A DNA stretch of 64,000 bases, taken from assembly GCA_949775045.1 (NCBI GenBank), contig OX459097.1, positions 2,763,598 through 2,827,597 on the forward strand, in the 5' to 3' direction. Positions within the stretch are counted from its first letter, which is position 1; each line of letters begins with the position of its first letter. The position numbers were made by a program, and so were the translations under genes. This stretch comes from Metridium senile. Its lineage: Eukaryota; Cnidaria; Anthozoa; Actiniaria; Metridiidae. Of the stretch, positions 20,873 through 30,799 are shown piece by piece. The notes beneath the pieces were generated by a model, which worked only from the letters and a program-made list of their open reading frames with translations, was not told the origin of the DNA and searched no databases.

Positions 20873-22880
20873 ATTATTTATTCTTAGTTTTATACAATAT
20901 ATTTAATGTTGTTGTTTAGGAGGCCCAGTGTAACATAAGCTATGCTAAACTGGTGTATTTTGTAAATACTTTTTAAACCTTCCTTAAATAAAGTTCATCT
21001 ATCCATATAAAGTTCATCATCATAGATTTGCTATGGTGGTTTTTTGATATTTGCTGTTTTGATGGTTACACTGAAGAGGACTTAAAATCTATCATTCTGA
21101 TGAGTATCTTTAACAGAAAACTGTAGCTTATAGTCCTTTTTGCAAGCAGCATTGAAGTAAACACCAGACTAGGTTTTTGGTTTTGACTTGGCTTTTATAA
21201 TAAGTACACTCATAAATATAGTTTAGACTGTAATATCTTATTCTTGTTGTTTTCTACATTATTGTTACTACAAATTTGTAAACTGTTAACTATAAATTGT
21301 TAATATATATATATGGAATAGTACTGATGTTTGTTAATAAAAATTGATTAAATGATGATTGATAGACCTAATCGTCTAACGCGTTGCTATGTACGTTTCC
21401 ACGCAATTCAAAACCTCTGGGAATAAATTATAATAAGTACACTCATAAATATAGTTTAGACTGTAATATCTTATTCTTGTTGTTTTGTACATTATTGTTA
21501 CTACAAATTTGTAAACTGTTAACTATTTTATTCTGATTTATCATCAACTTGAAGGAAAACAGTTGGAAAGCAGTAGAAAAATGATCTATGCTACATAGAT
21601 CTAATTATTTGGATATAAATCAAACCAAAGTTCCGGGAATAAAGCTCAATCATTTTTCATAATCTTTATTTAATAATCTTTTATTTTTAGAATACTTATT
21701 TAAGCGATATCACATAGCGCATTTTAGTATGCTAATGAGTAAAATAATATGCCTGTGAATGATTGACATTTTCTATTCAAGAATTACATTCTGCATGGCA
21801 TCAAGGCTGACCTAACTGTGACCCGAGAGTCACAGGTGGGTTTCTTGTGCCCCCTCCAAAATCCAACCAACACTTTCATGCATTCGGATAATACTTTAAT
21901 TTCAACTTCATTATTAACTTCATACATATACTTATGTTTAAAGTGAATTATTACGGTTTCTATATAATTAAGTTTCAATAAAATAATTGATATATAATAA
22001 CTTATTAATGTACTTGTTATACTATAACTAAGTCTCAATATAATAATTGATATATAGTACCTTATCAATGAAATTATTACTCTATAACTAAGTTTCAATA
22101 TAATTATTGATGTATAGTAACTTATAAGATATTTTTGTACAATGTTTTTTTGTTCTTCGAGTATTACAAGGATAATTGTCAATAAAGTGCACAGTTCTTT
22201 TTACGCCAATACTTATCGTTTCCCAAGCTGTTGACCTCAGGGTTTCTTTCAATATTTCCAGCTCGGTGACTTTACGGTCGATTTCTGCAAGCTACTTCAG
22301 TTGCTTCTGTTACTTCAGTATTCTTCTTATAAATTAACCAGAGGATGAATTCCTTTGACTGTATGTCGGTGTAGATAATTGGAATGAGTTTCCAAATCGG
22401 AGTGTTTTTAAGGCCACTGAAGACTCTCTCTTCATGCGACTCTGTTTATACTAAGAAGACTCTCTCTTCTTTTACATCTGGTATAATTATCGAAGACTCT
22501 CTCTTCTTTTACATCTGGTATAATCATCGAAGACTCTCTCTTCTTTTACATCTGGATTGGAAGACTTTAGTAAACTGACCAGTACTGAAAAAGACTTGAA
22601 ATCACTGCGGATTGATTAGCTTAATCATCATCCAACTAACTGTCGATCACTGAATGTTTCTGGCGTTGGCGTATTTAACGATTTTACATAAGAGTTTGAA
22701 TTACAATGTGGTTACATAATCTAACAATACGGGTTACATCACACTACAATATAACTAAGAAACGGATTGTTCTAATATAAACAAAAAAATGGTACAATAT
22801 GTAAATTTAACTAATACTAAATTACGACTATTGTCACACTAACATCCTTACAGAATCACTATGAAAGCCTTCACAACATT
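20873..22880. other. Non-coding stretch with small repeats
   Basis: There is no supported gene here. Contents: a ~100-bp direct repeat (about 21,193-21,298 and 21,427-21,525, beginning TATAATAAGTACACTCATAA); three ~60-bp units of TAATTGATATATAGT-type sequence at about 21,960-22,125, which create a spurious minus-strand frame; and a 37-bp array. Confidence 0.6.
22425..22560. repeat. Tandem array, 37-bp unit
   Basis: Three to four copies of GAAGACTCTCTCTTCTTTTA followed by CATCTGGTATAATCATC. No other function is visible. Confidence 0.85.
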
Positions 22881-22889
22881 ATAATAGAC

Positions 22890-23285
22890 TTAAAAAGAAC
22901 ACTTAAAAAACACTTGTAGATGGGTCATCTTGTAGAGTATGTAATGCAATGAAGATAACATTCTGCATGGCATCAAGGCTGACCTAAAATCCTTACATAT
23001 TCTACAACAAAATCGCCGTCAACCGCCACATATTCTACAAGAAAACCGCCGTCAACCGCCACATATTCTACAGCAAAACCGCCGTCAACCGCCACATATT
23101 CGACAAGAAAACCGTCGTCAACCGCCACATATTCTAAAACAAAACTTTTTGAACTTCGCCACCTTGCAGAATGTTATCTTCAATGCATTACCTACTCTGC
23201 AAGATGACCCATCCACAAGTGTTCTTTTTAAGTGTTCTTTTTAAGTGTTCTTTTTAAGTGTTCTTTTTAAGTGTTCTTTTTAAGT
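22890..23285. repeat. Inverted repeat enclosing a ~37-bp satellite array
   Basis: The arms at about 22,890-22,978 and 23,164-23,240 are inverted copies (TGCAGAATGTTATCTTCA...). The core at 22,985-23,160 repeats CCGCCGTCAACCGCCACATA with TTCTACAASAAAA. The right arm ends in five AAGTGTTCTTTTT units. The same satellite occurs, inverted, at 39,230-39,345 on the other side of the Polinton. Confidence 0.85.
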
Positions 23286-23639
23286 GTATTCTCATGTTGT
23301 GAAGTTATTCTTAACAGCACGCCGAGCGCCATATTGGAATAAAATCTTTAGTTAATCATTGAGCGCGCGGGTGGAGTTCCTGTGGTGTATTTGTTTAAAT
23401 GCGCGCGGATGGGATTCCTGTGGCTTTTTGAAAGCAATTTTTCGTCAAGGTCGCGCGGTGTTGAAGAGGGAGGTATTTTGACAAGGTATGAAACTCGGTC
23501 ACGTGACAAATTTAGTTTCGAGCGTGGTAAATCAGCCATGGGAGAAAATTTTTAATTTTTCTTCGAATATATAAAACTTACGTTGATCTTCATGACTACA
23601 TTAAAGAATATGATCATCTCCGACCTCAGCAAAGGGGTT

Positions 23640-24605
23640 AAAATTAATTTATAAAAAGGGCAGCATGGACCGAGGTGCGCCGCAGGTTGTGGTGACGGAT
23701 TTCGGAAATTTTACAATCGTGGAGCAATCGTGGAGCGATCGTGAAAATATCGATCGAGACTACATTCACGCTCGACCCCAGCCGAAAAAGATGTTGATTA
23801 CTGCCTTGCATTTAACTTTTGCATTGTTAAAATGACTTAAAACTCAAAGAAAGAAAACAAGAGAATGTATTTTATTGTGAAAATCAGTGATTTGAGTTTT
23901 CATTCAAAACACCTGATTGAAGTGTCACTGAGCACTTGCTTTTGAAGTCAACGATGCTCTTCACCATAAAAAAAAATAAATAAAAAAAAACGAGCGAAAG
24001 CATTTCTAGTAGCCTGGTGTGTACAGGTAATTATTGGAGTTGAAGTTTTTATGTCAAAACGAATAATATTATCTTGTTCAAACCAACTAAAACCCGAACT
24101 AAACAGTGAATTTGTGATGGCCGCTTTGCACTTGATTGGATCAAATTAAATTAAAAAAGTTATTTCGTGAAAACTTTAGTTAGTTTAGCGGTTCAAATAA
24201 TAATACATTTGCTATGAAAGTGTGAAGCGTTGATATTTGTATTTTATAAACTATTTTCGAAAAACTGTAAAAGCTAAAACATTATCTTTACAGATTTTAA
24301 TTATTAAATACACTTTGAACACAATTTTTTCACATTGTAAAATATATTAACTATATGTTTAGCATTTCAATAAACTTGGAAAGAAATTTCACACACTGGC
24401 TGTTTGTTTTTGTTAGAGGTTTACTTAGTGAAAATCCGTATAAGAAAATAAAACTTGTTTCAAAAGAAAAGTTTGAATATGATAAGTTTTTCTCCAGTGG
24501 TTTTTCTTTGGCGAGTCAGTCGATTGCTTCTCGAGTCCTTCTCGGCGCTCGTCGCTGAGTCTTCGCCGTCACCACAAGCTGCGGCGCACATCTATCCATC
24601 CACGC
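23640..24605. mobile_element. ~0.95-kb non-autonomous insertion left of the Polinton TIR
   Basis: The ends share GTGCGCCGCAG(G/C)TTGTGGT and GACGG in inverted orientation (about 23,676-23,700 and 24,566-24,592). The interior is AT-rich with no protein. It lies between two stretches (about 23,305-23,446 and 24,624-24,915) that are both matched, inverted, on the far side of the Polinton. It therefore seems to have interrupted the left flank or terminal repeat. Confidence 0.55.
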
Positions 24606-24623
24606 CATCAAGTTTCAGACCTT

Positions 24624-24915
24624 GAGTAGTTGATTCTTGGCGCCACGGGGACAAATTGAAATCACACCACGAGGACACATTGAAATCATAGAGCACCCGG
24701 CGTCAAATATTTTTACACCCACCCCTCCCTATTAAATTAGCGATACCTGACCCTGACCTAAAAAATTGAAAAACGGCTTAAAGAATTAGATATTATAATA
24801 AAAATGAACAAGCATACAGTGAAAGAGTTGAAAGCCCTCGCCAAAGAGCGAGGGATCAAAGGCTACTACAAATTACGTAAGGCCGAACTCATCGAAGCGT
24901 TGACTAACGCAAAAC
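24624..24915 (+). repeat. Polinton left terminal inverted repeat
   Basis: It is nearly identical to the complement of 38,730-39,021. It contains the promoter-like region TTAAAGAATTAGATATTATA and the first ~37 codons of the zinc-repeat gene, which are the same codons that begin PolB. Confidence 0.92.
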
Positions 24916-25313
24916 CACCAGGTAATATAGTTCCTAACACGTCATCGAGTATTTTCGATGAACCGATACCAGAGCCTAAAGCCGAACTTGTCAAAGTTTT
25001 AGATGAACCGAAACGCGATCCTAAGAAATGTCCGCACGGTAAAGTAAAATATTATTGTAGAGATTGTCATGGGTCACAAATCTGTCCTCACAACCGCCGT
25101 AAATCACGTTGCAAATTATGTAATGGTGGTAGCTTCTGCGAACATAAACGAGCGAGATATATCTGCAAAGACTGCAACGGGAAAGGAATATGTGAGCACA
25201 ACAGACAGAAATTCTTTTGTAAGTTGTGCGGTGGCTCTCAAATATGTGAACACAACAGACAAAAGTCTCATTGTAAAGCTTGTAACGCAACACAGGAGAC
25301 ACGACAAGATTAA
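24804..25313 (+). CDS. SAP-like/zinc-repeat protein, N-terminus shared with PolB
   Basis: The protein has 169 residues. Residues 1-33 form a SAP-like helix-extended-helix (VKELKALAKERGIKGYYKLR) identical to the PolB N-terminus because both lie in the TIRs. Residues 34-70 are a linker still recognisably related to PolB (PNTSSSIFDE). Residues 76-162 hold five C-x-H-x6-C-x2-C units (ICEHNRQKFFCKLCGGS type), a zinc-binding repeat seen in giant-virus and algal proteins. The gene faces inward from the left end, opposite to the structural block. A role in binding DNA or terminal sequences is inference. The start is fixed by the conserved ATG in the TIR. Confidence 0.85.
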   Translation: MNKHTVKELKALAKERGIKGYYKLRKAELIEALTNAKPPGNIVPNTSSSIFDEPIPEPKAELVKVLDEPKRDPKKCPHGKVKYYCRDCHGSQICPHNRRKSRCKLCNGGSFCEHKRARYICKDCNGKGICEHNRQKFFCKLCGGSQICEHNRQKSHCKACNATQETRQD

Positions 25314-25523
25314 TTTATTAAACACTAGGTTATGTAACACAAGTCAGTGTTACATAACGAAATTTACCCATCAAGTTGGAATTGTTTTCCGGTCATGAGA
25401 CAGCCATCTGCTTTGGTAAAGAGTCGTTTCGGCTAATATCAAGCCTCATCAGAATACCTAGTTTCACAGGTATTGACGACTCCACCATGTAGAGTCTAAA
25501 CAAAAAATTAGTTCAATCGTCTT

Positions 25524-25940
25524 TCAACGATTAGCCATAATGTCAGCCATTATGAGAGCGTCGAGCTTTTGTAGATCTTCATCACATTTAGCGACCATTT
25601 CATCTGCAGTTCTTGCCTTTGCCATCCAGTATTCAATCTTCGATTTGGCGTCTCTTAGTTGTCTCAGAGCTTTGTCTCGTTCTTCCGTCTTTCTCAGCCA
25701 AATCTTCCTAACGTCTTGCTTCGGAATGGTGTCTTTCATCGTAAGATTCGACTCGACAAAAAGTCGTTTAGATTTTCTCTTTTTCTTGGTGGTGGAAGTT
25801 GAAAACCATTTCTTTGCGAAATGTTTGTCGTTTAGATTTTCTCTTTTTCTTGGTGGTGGAAGTTGAAAACCATTTCTTTGCGAAATGTTTGTTAAATCGA
25901 AGGAATCATATTCGAGTTCTGTACCGTCTTGCTCAGTCAT
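25524..25940 (-). CDS. Basic/coiled-coil protein with an internal frame-shifted duplication
   Basis: The predicted protein has 138 residues and matches no known family. The N-terminal part is acidic then strongly basic (RKRENL and TTKKKRKSKRL, nuclear-localisation-like). Residues about 80-138 are a charged helix likely to form a coiled coil. A 64-bp segment is tandemly duplicated (25,763-25,826 and 25,827-25,890). Since 64 is not a multiple of three, the two copies are read in different frames, giving QRNGFQLPPPRKRENL in one and AKKWFSTSTTKKKRKSKRL in the other. It is the last gene of the minus-strand block. Confidence 0.7.
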   Translation of the reverse strand: MTEQDGTELEYDSFDLTNISQRNGFQLPPPRKRENLNDKHFAKKWFSTSTTKKKRKSKRLFVESNLTMKDTIPKQDVRKIWLRKTEERDKALRQLRDAKSKIEYWMAKARTADEMVAKCDEDLQKLDALIMADIMANR

Positions 25941-26190
25941 AACAGTGAAGAGGAATATTTCATGACGAACTGCACGTATTAATACCTGAAGCTATCGAAT
26001 TTGCATTGACGTCATTGCATTCCTGAGCGACGTTAGAAACGGGCCTCTAGAAAGTAAACATCAAATCTACTTTCAGACTTGCTGGTTGCTACGTCGCAAA
26101 AGTATGGTTGGTATGCAGTCTATTGTTTAGCACGTGAACAGTTATTGTTTTCTTGCAATACGTCACATCCGCCCACATGCATCCCACGTG

Positions 26191-27744
26191 CTATCGAAAT
26201 AGATACCAAGCTAAACCAGCCGCAGAGGCTGTTATCACGATAAGGTTAATGCCGTGACGATCTGTTGTCACACGCTGAGTCTTCACATCCGGTTTCGGTT
26301 TGTCAGCACTGAGTGAGCTCGCTTCGCTCCCTCTCGCCGACGATTGGCTGTTAGCTCTATGGGGCAATATAACCTTTGAATGACCCATATTATGTTTTGG
26401 AATCGTTTTTATCTCATTATTTATTGGATTTAGTCCCAATTTCATATCAGTAGTGGCTTTTTGTAATTTGTTATTATAACCAGCGATTGAAGTGTTGTTA
26501 TTTATCACAAGATACGATGGACTCAACCAACAACCGAGGGCAAGAGCCAAGTCTAGTTTTTGCCTTGCCTGTTGTAAAGCAAACTGATACCTTTGTATAC
26601 TTTTTGATATATCGTTCTCTATCACGGAGCTTTCGAAGAGTTTCAAAAAAACTTGTTTCGTTTCTTGAGCTGAACCGCCATCACCAATGATTGACGACCG
26701 AGTTTGTACTTGTGCCCCTAAAATACAATAAACAAATGCTTCAACAGATTGATTAATACGACTTAATCCAGCTTTTGTCAAGCCGTTGCTTCGTTCAGGA
26801 AAAAACCAATTATATTGATACCTGGTTTGATCATCCTTGATATAAACGACTTTGAAATGACCTGTATGATTAGTGCTATTTTCATTACCATCAGCTTCCC
26901 ACTCATCTGGCAATTGATCTGTACTATGGTATGGTATATAATTTGGTTGTGTGACATCTTTGAATAGTCCGCTAGAACCCCACGCATAAGGGTCTCCCAA
27001 ACCTCCTGAATTCGGAGCTAAAAATCTAAAGTCATCACCAGTATTAAATTCAACCCGCAGTCTTTGGTATGCTGCTTTATTATAAAAATTGTTATTCCAG
27101 CTAAATAATTTATCACCAGGCAAAGGACACTGTAGTTCTTGTAGAACTCTTCGTATTGTAAAATATACATGAAACCTATAAAAAGAACCAACTTGACTAT
27201 CATCAAGTATATCCCGTGTCACGCCACATCCAGCGGTCGAACAAAATACCGCGAAATTCAACGCTTGTGACCAGTAACTAAGATTAGGGCTTGATAGCCA
27301 TCGTTTGGCCTCCTTAGCGGTTTTAAATAGTAATAGACTATCTGAAAATATGTCTCGGAACGTGAAATTTGTCTTATTTTTTGGTGTTATATATATATAA
27401 AACCTATTATAATCATATTTATTTACTGTTTTATCCCACGGTTCAATCCTATATTTTGCTTTATGATTGAACTGATATTTATAAGGGAACCCAACAAGAT
27501 CTTGAACCATGTTATTATAACTTTCTAGGTCATCTGAGACGAGAAAATCATTGATATTCTCTGGTGTATAATGATGTCCTTCATATACAGGGAATTCATA
27601 TAATGTTTTAATAAGCTTTCCATTAGCGTCAAATGGATTTACATAATCACCATTGAAATTGAATACAACATTTCCATTATCATCTTGAGTAAACCTAAAC
27701 CGTGAATAGTAAGGATATCTTTTTTCAAATTCTGTAAACTTCAT
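26191..27744 (-). CDS. Large Polinton protein of unknown function, C-terminal membrane anchor
   Basis: The frame is open upstream to 27,792, but the only start there would be GTG. The first ATG is at 27,744 and has TTTAAAC ~25 bp upstream, so 517 aa is preferred. The body is rich in Tyr/Phe/Asn (SQALNFAVFCSTAGCGVTRD) and ends with a Ser/Lys-rich linker and one transmembrane helix (LIVITASAAGLAWYLF). No adenain, lipase or known capsid motif is visible. The size and tail anchor would suit a virion or membrane protein, but that is inference. Confidence 0.75.
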   Translation of the reverse strand: MKFTEFEKRYPYYSRFRFTQDDNGNVVFNFNGDYVNPFDANGKLIKTLYEFPVYEGHHYTPENINDFLVSDDLESYNNMVQDLVGFPYKYQFNHKAKYRIEPWDKTVNKYDYNRFYIYITPKNKTNFTFRDIFSDSLLLFKTAKEAKRWLSSPNLSYWSQALNFAVFCSTAGCGVTRDILDDSQVGSFYRFHVYFTIRRVLQELQCPLPGDKLFSWNNNFYNKAAYQRLRVEFNTGDDFRFLAPNSGGLGDPYAWGSSGLFKDVTQPNYIPYHSTDQLPDEWEADGNENSTNHTGHFKVVYIKDDQTRYQYNWFFPERSNGLTKAGLSRINQSVEAFVYCILGAQVQTRSSIIGDGGSAQETKQVFLKLFESSVIENDISKSIQRYQFALQQARQKLDLALALGCWLSPSYLVINNNTSIAGYNNKLQKATTDMKLGLNPINNEIKTIPKHNMGHSKVILPHRANSQSSARGSEASSLSADKPKPDVKTQRVTTDRHGINLIVITASAAGLAWYLFR

Positions 27745-27868
27745 CTTATATGTTTCATATAAGATGTTTAAATCACTTTGAGATTTTGGCACTGAAAGGT
27801 GCTAAATCAGTTCTTTGTATATCTCAATTCATAGATCCATCCAAAGGGTGTTCTTTCAAACAGAAATT

Positions 27869-28468
27869 TCATCGAGCGGGTACTTTCGTCAGTTCTTTTA
27901 AAATTTCTCCTCTCACTTCTTCCCTCAGCTTGGTAATGTTTACATTTTTTTCCTCCTCTTTTCTTGACTTTTGGCGAATCTGGAGCTTTAGAGCCTCAAA
28001 CTTATCCACTTCACTTAAGATCAAGGAAAACTCTTCGTCTGATATTTTGTTGTCTTTCAGAGCTTTAGAAACCAAGTCACGTATGCTATTTACTTTTGCC
28101 CTTGCCACCGCCACCGTTTGGTCGTGCTTAGAGACTTTTTGCGACAGTCGTTTAGAAACCGCCGCACAGCCTACAGATGTAAGACCAAAAACACCTGCTA
28201 AAGCTCCCAACGGAACTCCTACGACAAGTCCAAAACCGGATAGAGACGTACCTAAACCACTAGACCCGAGAGCGACGGATAGGACTCCCGTGCCCATGCT
28301 TAACTTTGAAAACGTGCTCTGCGTTCGTTTATACTTTTTTCTCACGTTCTCATAATGTTTGACTTCTTTTTCCAAACTTCCCAAGACGTCATAGGTCTTT
28401 TGAAGTCTGAAGTTATCACCGCCACTCTGTGGTGGTACATTTGGGTAGATTTGATTATAATCCTCCAT
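27869..28468 (-). CDS. Coiled-coil protein with Gly-rich hydrophobic hairpin
   Basis: The protein has 199 residues. Positions about 1-50 are charged and helical. About 55-105 form a Gly/Ala-rich hydrophobic stretch (GTGVLSVALGSSGLGTSL, then VGVPLGALAGVFGL) likely to make two membrane segments. The rest is a charged coiled coil. Comparable proteins recur in cnidarian Polinton-type loci to my recollection, without known function. It has TTTAAA-like TTAAAGAAT upstream of the ATG. A membrane-active virion role is possible by analogy only. Confidence 0.75.
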   Translation of the reverse strand: MEDYNQIYPNVPPQSGGDNFRLQKTYDVLGSLEKEVKHYENVRKKYKRTQSTFSKLSMGTGVLSVALGSSGLGTSLSGFGLVVGVPLGALAGVFGLTSVGCAAVSKRLSQKVSKHDQTVAVARAKVNSIRDLVSKALKDNKISDEEFSLILSEVDKFEALKLQIRQKSRKEEEKNVNITKLREEVRGEILKELTKVPAR

Positions 28469-28496
28469 ATTTTTTATTATGGAGAGAGGTTATTCT

Positions 28497-29126
28497 TTAA
28501 GCAATTTCTAAAATTAGACGCATCGGGTAGAGACCGTTCTCTATTGTATTTCCATCACCGTCCTTCATACTAAAACGAAGACTACTCACGTAATCAACTG
28601 ATGTGGTGCTAAGCTGTATCGGACTGTGTGGATCAAAGTTTATCCTTCCTTTATCAAGCTCTATACATGCTAAGATTTGTGAGGGAGCTCCTTGTTTGAG
28701 GACGCCAGATGCGCCCACAAGGTCGCAGTGGATAAAAATAGCGTCAAGAGTCTTTATCTGTATCTCGTGTTGAGATTTTGCTTTCAGCTTTTTGTTTTTG
28801 AGACCTAATAAATCAGCAAGCGAATCATTCAGCGTGACGTTCTGATGAGCTTTGAGTGATGATTTTTCAATAGAGATTGCCTTTTCACCTAGACGCAAAC
28901 CCCCATCTATTTGACGTTTTAGCGTTTCAACCGTATAATATCCTGCAGGGATCCTAAGGATAGGTTCTTGACCTTCACCGTCAGAAACGGTTCCCTCGCT
29001 TGAAAGATTCTTCCAGCGATTATAAAACGTACACCTTCGCAACGTAATATACCATGGCTTTTCAATAGGCTGTTCTAAATAGACTGTGAAGTCACCAACT
29101 TTACCTTCAATGTAGAGTAATACCAT
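28497..29126 (-). CDS. Probable minor capsid (penton-like, single jelly-roll) protein
   Basis: The protein has 209 residues, beta-rich, with no membrane segment. Features typical of Polinton/adintovirus penton proteins: the IPAGYYTVETLKRQI turn-helix, an LADLLGL segment, and a C-terminal strand set SLRFSMKDGDGNTI ... YPMRLILEI. Size fits the usual 150-250 residues. It lies in the structural block two to three kb from the capsid and ATPase genes. The call is by fold-type pattern and context, so structure prediction would be the test. Confidence 0.6.
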   Translation of the reverse strand: MVLLYIEGKVGDFTVYLEQPIEKPWYITLRRCTFYNRWKNLSSEGTVSDGEGQEPILRIPAGYYTVETLKRQIDGGLRLGEKAISIEKSSLKAHQNVTLNDSLADLLGLKNKKLKAKSQHEIQIKTLDAIFIHCDLVGASGVLKQGAPSQILACIELDKGRINFDPHSPIQLSTTSVDYVSSLRFSMKDGDGNTIENGLYPMRLILEIA

Positions 29127-29129
29127 TTG

Positions 29130-30041
29130 TTATGATCTTCGTCTCTTTTTAAATCGTTCTACAAAATATAGGACGACGGCGACGATGAGAAGCCACGCGT
29201 TTTTGGCTAAAAAGCCGACAACTTCACCTGCCGTTTTGAAAATAAATGAAGTTATAGCACCAACCATTCCAGGTAGTATTTCACCCAATTTTTTACCTAT
29301 GGTTTTCAGACCATTTCCAACACCCTTTGCAACACTAGTCAGCCCGGCTTTCAGATTGCTTACAATAACACCAATAACCACACCCACAGCGGTAACCACA
29401 GCAACGGTGGTAAATCCATATTTCTTAAAAATCGCCTTTACACGGTCCTTCAGAGACATTCTTTCCTCTATGGTCTCATTCTCCCGCTCTAGTTGTTCAA
29501 TCTCACTCTGTGTTTCCCCAATCTGTGTATCTATTGTCTCTCTTTGATTCTCAGGGACTTCCTTTCGCTTGGTCTCTAACTGTCTCAACTTTTCTTCTCT
29601 CTTTGCAACCTCTTCTTCATTGGAGCGGATAACCTCTTCAGCAGACGGTCCAAGGCTTTTCTTGATAGAAGAAGGGAGCTTTTCATTCAACCCACCTCCT
29701 GCATCAAATAATGGTCTAGCCCTACCACCCAACCTTTTAAGCTTTACGACGACGTTTCCATATTCATCGAGAGTGGCTGTAAAGGGTGATTTCGTAGGGT
29801 TTATATTTGGGTATTTTTCACGAATTCTATCCCAAGCGTTTTCCATCCTCTCTTCTCTACGTATTAATGGAGTATGTTCATCCACACCGTGTATAAACGA
29901 TGTTTCATCTGTAGTATGACGGTGGAAAGGATCATGAGTGGATGTGGATGTCATGGGGATTGACTCACCATCATCATTATCACCGGGATCAACAGGTTCG
30001 AAAGGATTTTCTCTATCGGGAATCTCTGGGTCAATATCCAT
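29130..30041 (-). CDS. Coiled-coil membrane protein
   Basis: The protein has 303 residues. Acidic N-terminus (DIDPEIPDRENPFEPVDPGD), a conserved-looking middle (DEYGNVVVKLKRLGGRARPL), a long Glu/Lys/Arg coiled coil at about 130-195, then hydrophobic segments (TVAVVTAVGVVIGVIVSNL and WLLIVAVVLYFVERF) and a basic tail KKRRRS. The start is 3 bp from the penton-like gene's start region on the other side, so spacing is very tight. TTTAAAGA lies ~25 bp upstream. Unknown function; probably internal membrane or envelope-associated. Confidence 0.78.
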   Translation of the reverse strand: MDIDPEIPDRENPFEPVDPGDNDDGESIPMTSTSTHDPFHRHTTDETSFIHGVDEHTPLIRREERMENAWDRIREKYPNINPTKSPFTATLDEYGNVVVKLKRLGGRARPLFDAGGGLNEKLPSSIKKSLGPSAEEVIRSNEEEVAKREEKLRQLETKRKEVPENQRETIDTQIGETQSEIEQLERENETIEERMSLKDRVKAIFKKYGFTTVAVVTAVGVVIGVIVSNLKAGLTSVAKGVGNGLKTIGKKLGEILPGMVGAITSFIFKTAGEVVGFLAKNAWLLIVAVVLYFVERFKKRRRS

Positions 30042-30089
30042 TTCTTATTTGTTAAGAGAATAAGAAATCTTTAAATCTTCACCGAAGAA

Positions 30090-30512
30090 CTATATCCATT
30101 TACTCGCTACATAGCCAAGAGCTAACATTCCGCTCCCAACATATGCCATCTCTCCCATCTTTTGGTTGCTACTCGGTCTGTAGTAATCTGAGAGCTCAGG
30201 CTCTTTCAAATCAGGTGAAACACCCGGATGTGTTTGAGCGTATAATCTGAAAGCCTTATCTGTCTCTTTATCGTTCTCATCAGCACGAACTTTATCATTG
30301 TATTTTTTCGCCAACCAATCCTGGTATTCCTGTCTTTTTTTCTGCCACTCGCCCATTGCTTGTTGATACTTTTCAAGCGCTTTGTCATGTCTTATTTTTT
30401 CTTTATCAACATGAGTACCGTCAGAGGATAAGTATCTTGCTAGGTAACTCCCTCCAACAAATGTTGTTGCATTAAGAATAGCTCCACCAATCATCAATGC
30501 TATAGTCGCCAT
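30090..30512 (-). CDS. Small protein with a membrane segment at each end
   Basis: The protein has 140 residues. ALMIGGAILNATTFVGGSYL near the N-terminus and YVGSGMLALGYVASKWI at the C-terminus are hydrophobic. Between them is a charged helix (ALEKYQQAMGEWQKKRQEYQ). The family is not named. Its place between other short membrane genes suggests a structural or assembly role. Confidence 0.72.
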   Translation of the reverse strand: MATIALMIGGAILNATTFVGGSYLARYLSSDGTHVDKEKIRHDKALEKYQQAMGEWQKKRQEYQDWLAKKYNDKVRADENDKETDKAFRLYAQTHPGVSPDLKEPELSDYYRPSSNQKMGEMAYVGSGMLALGYVASKWI

Positions 30513-30535
30513 TTATTAATCAAAAGCAGTATTTT

Positions 30536-30760
30536 TTAGATGGTTTTAGGAATGATCTTCTGATCTTCTAGATATTGCTTCAAATACATGCTTGTTCCAA
30601 GCACCGCAACCCACTTGGCATAGTTTGTAATACTTGATGAGGGGTCGCTTATAAATGATTCTTTCATAACTTTCTTTCCAACGTAACCCACACCGGCGGC
30701 CAATCCGATAATGACGGCTGAATCGGTAACCGTTTTCACAAGTTTGTTTTCAGTTGACAT
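30536..30760 (-). CDS. 74-aa membrane protein
   Basis: Hydrophobic stretches VIIGLAAGVGYVG and WVAVLGTSMYLKQYL flank a short polar loop (SDPSSSITNY). The ATG is preceded by GTTTAAAGC ~35 bp upstream, matching the motif of the other genes. No known family. Confidence 0.7.
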   Translation of the reverse strand: MSTENKLVKTVTDSAVIIGLAAGVGYVGKKVMKESFISDPSSSITNYAKWVAVLGTSMYLKQYLEDQKIIPKTI

Positions 30761-30799
30761 GATTTTATTATTGATAGAGAAAAGCTTTAAACTATTTTC

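Noticed and set aside
21784..22182. 132-codon minus-strand frame with repeated ISYYTSIIILKLSY-type segments
   Set aside because: It is produced by three ~60-bp AT-rich DNA repeats. There is no splice or start context.
27745..27792. 16-codon N-terminal extension of the 517-aa Polinton protein
   Set aside because: It would need a GTG start; ATG at 27,744 has the TTTAAA motif at the usual distance.
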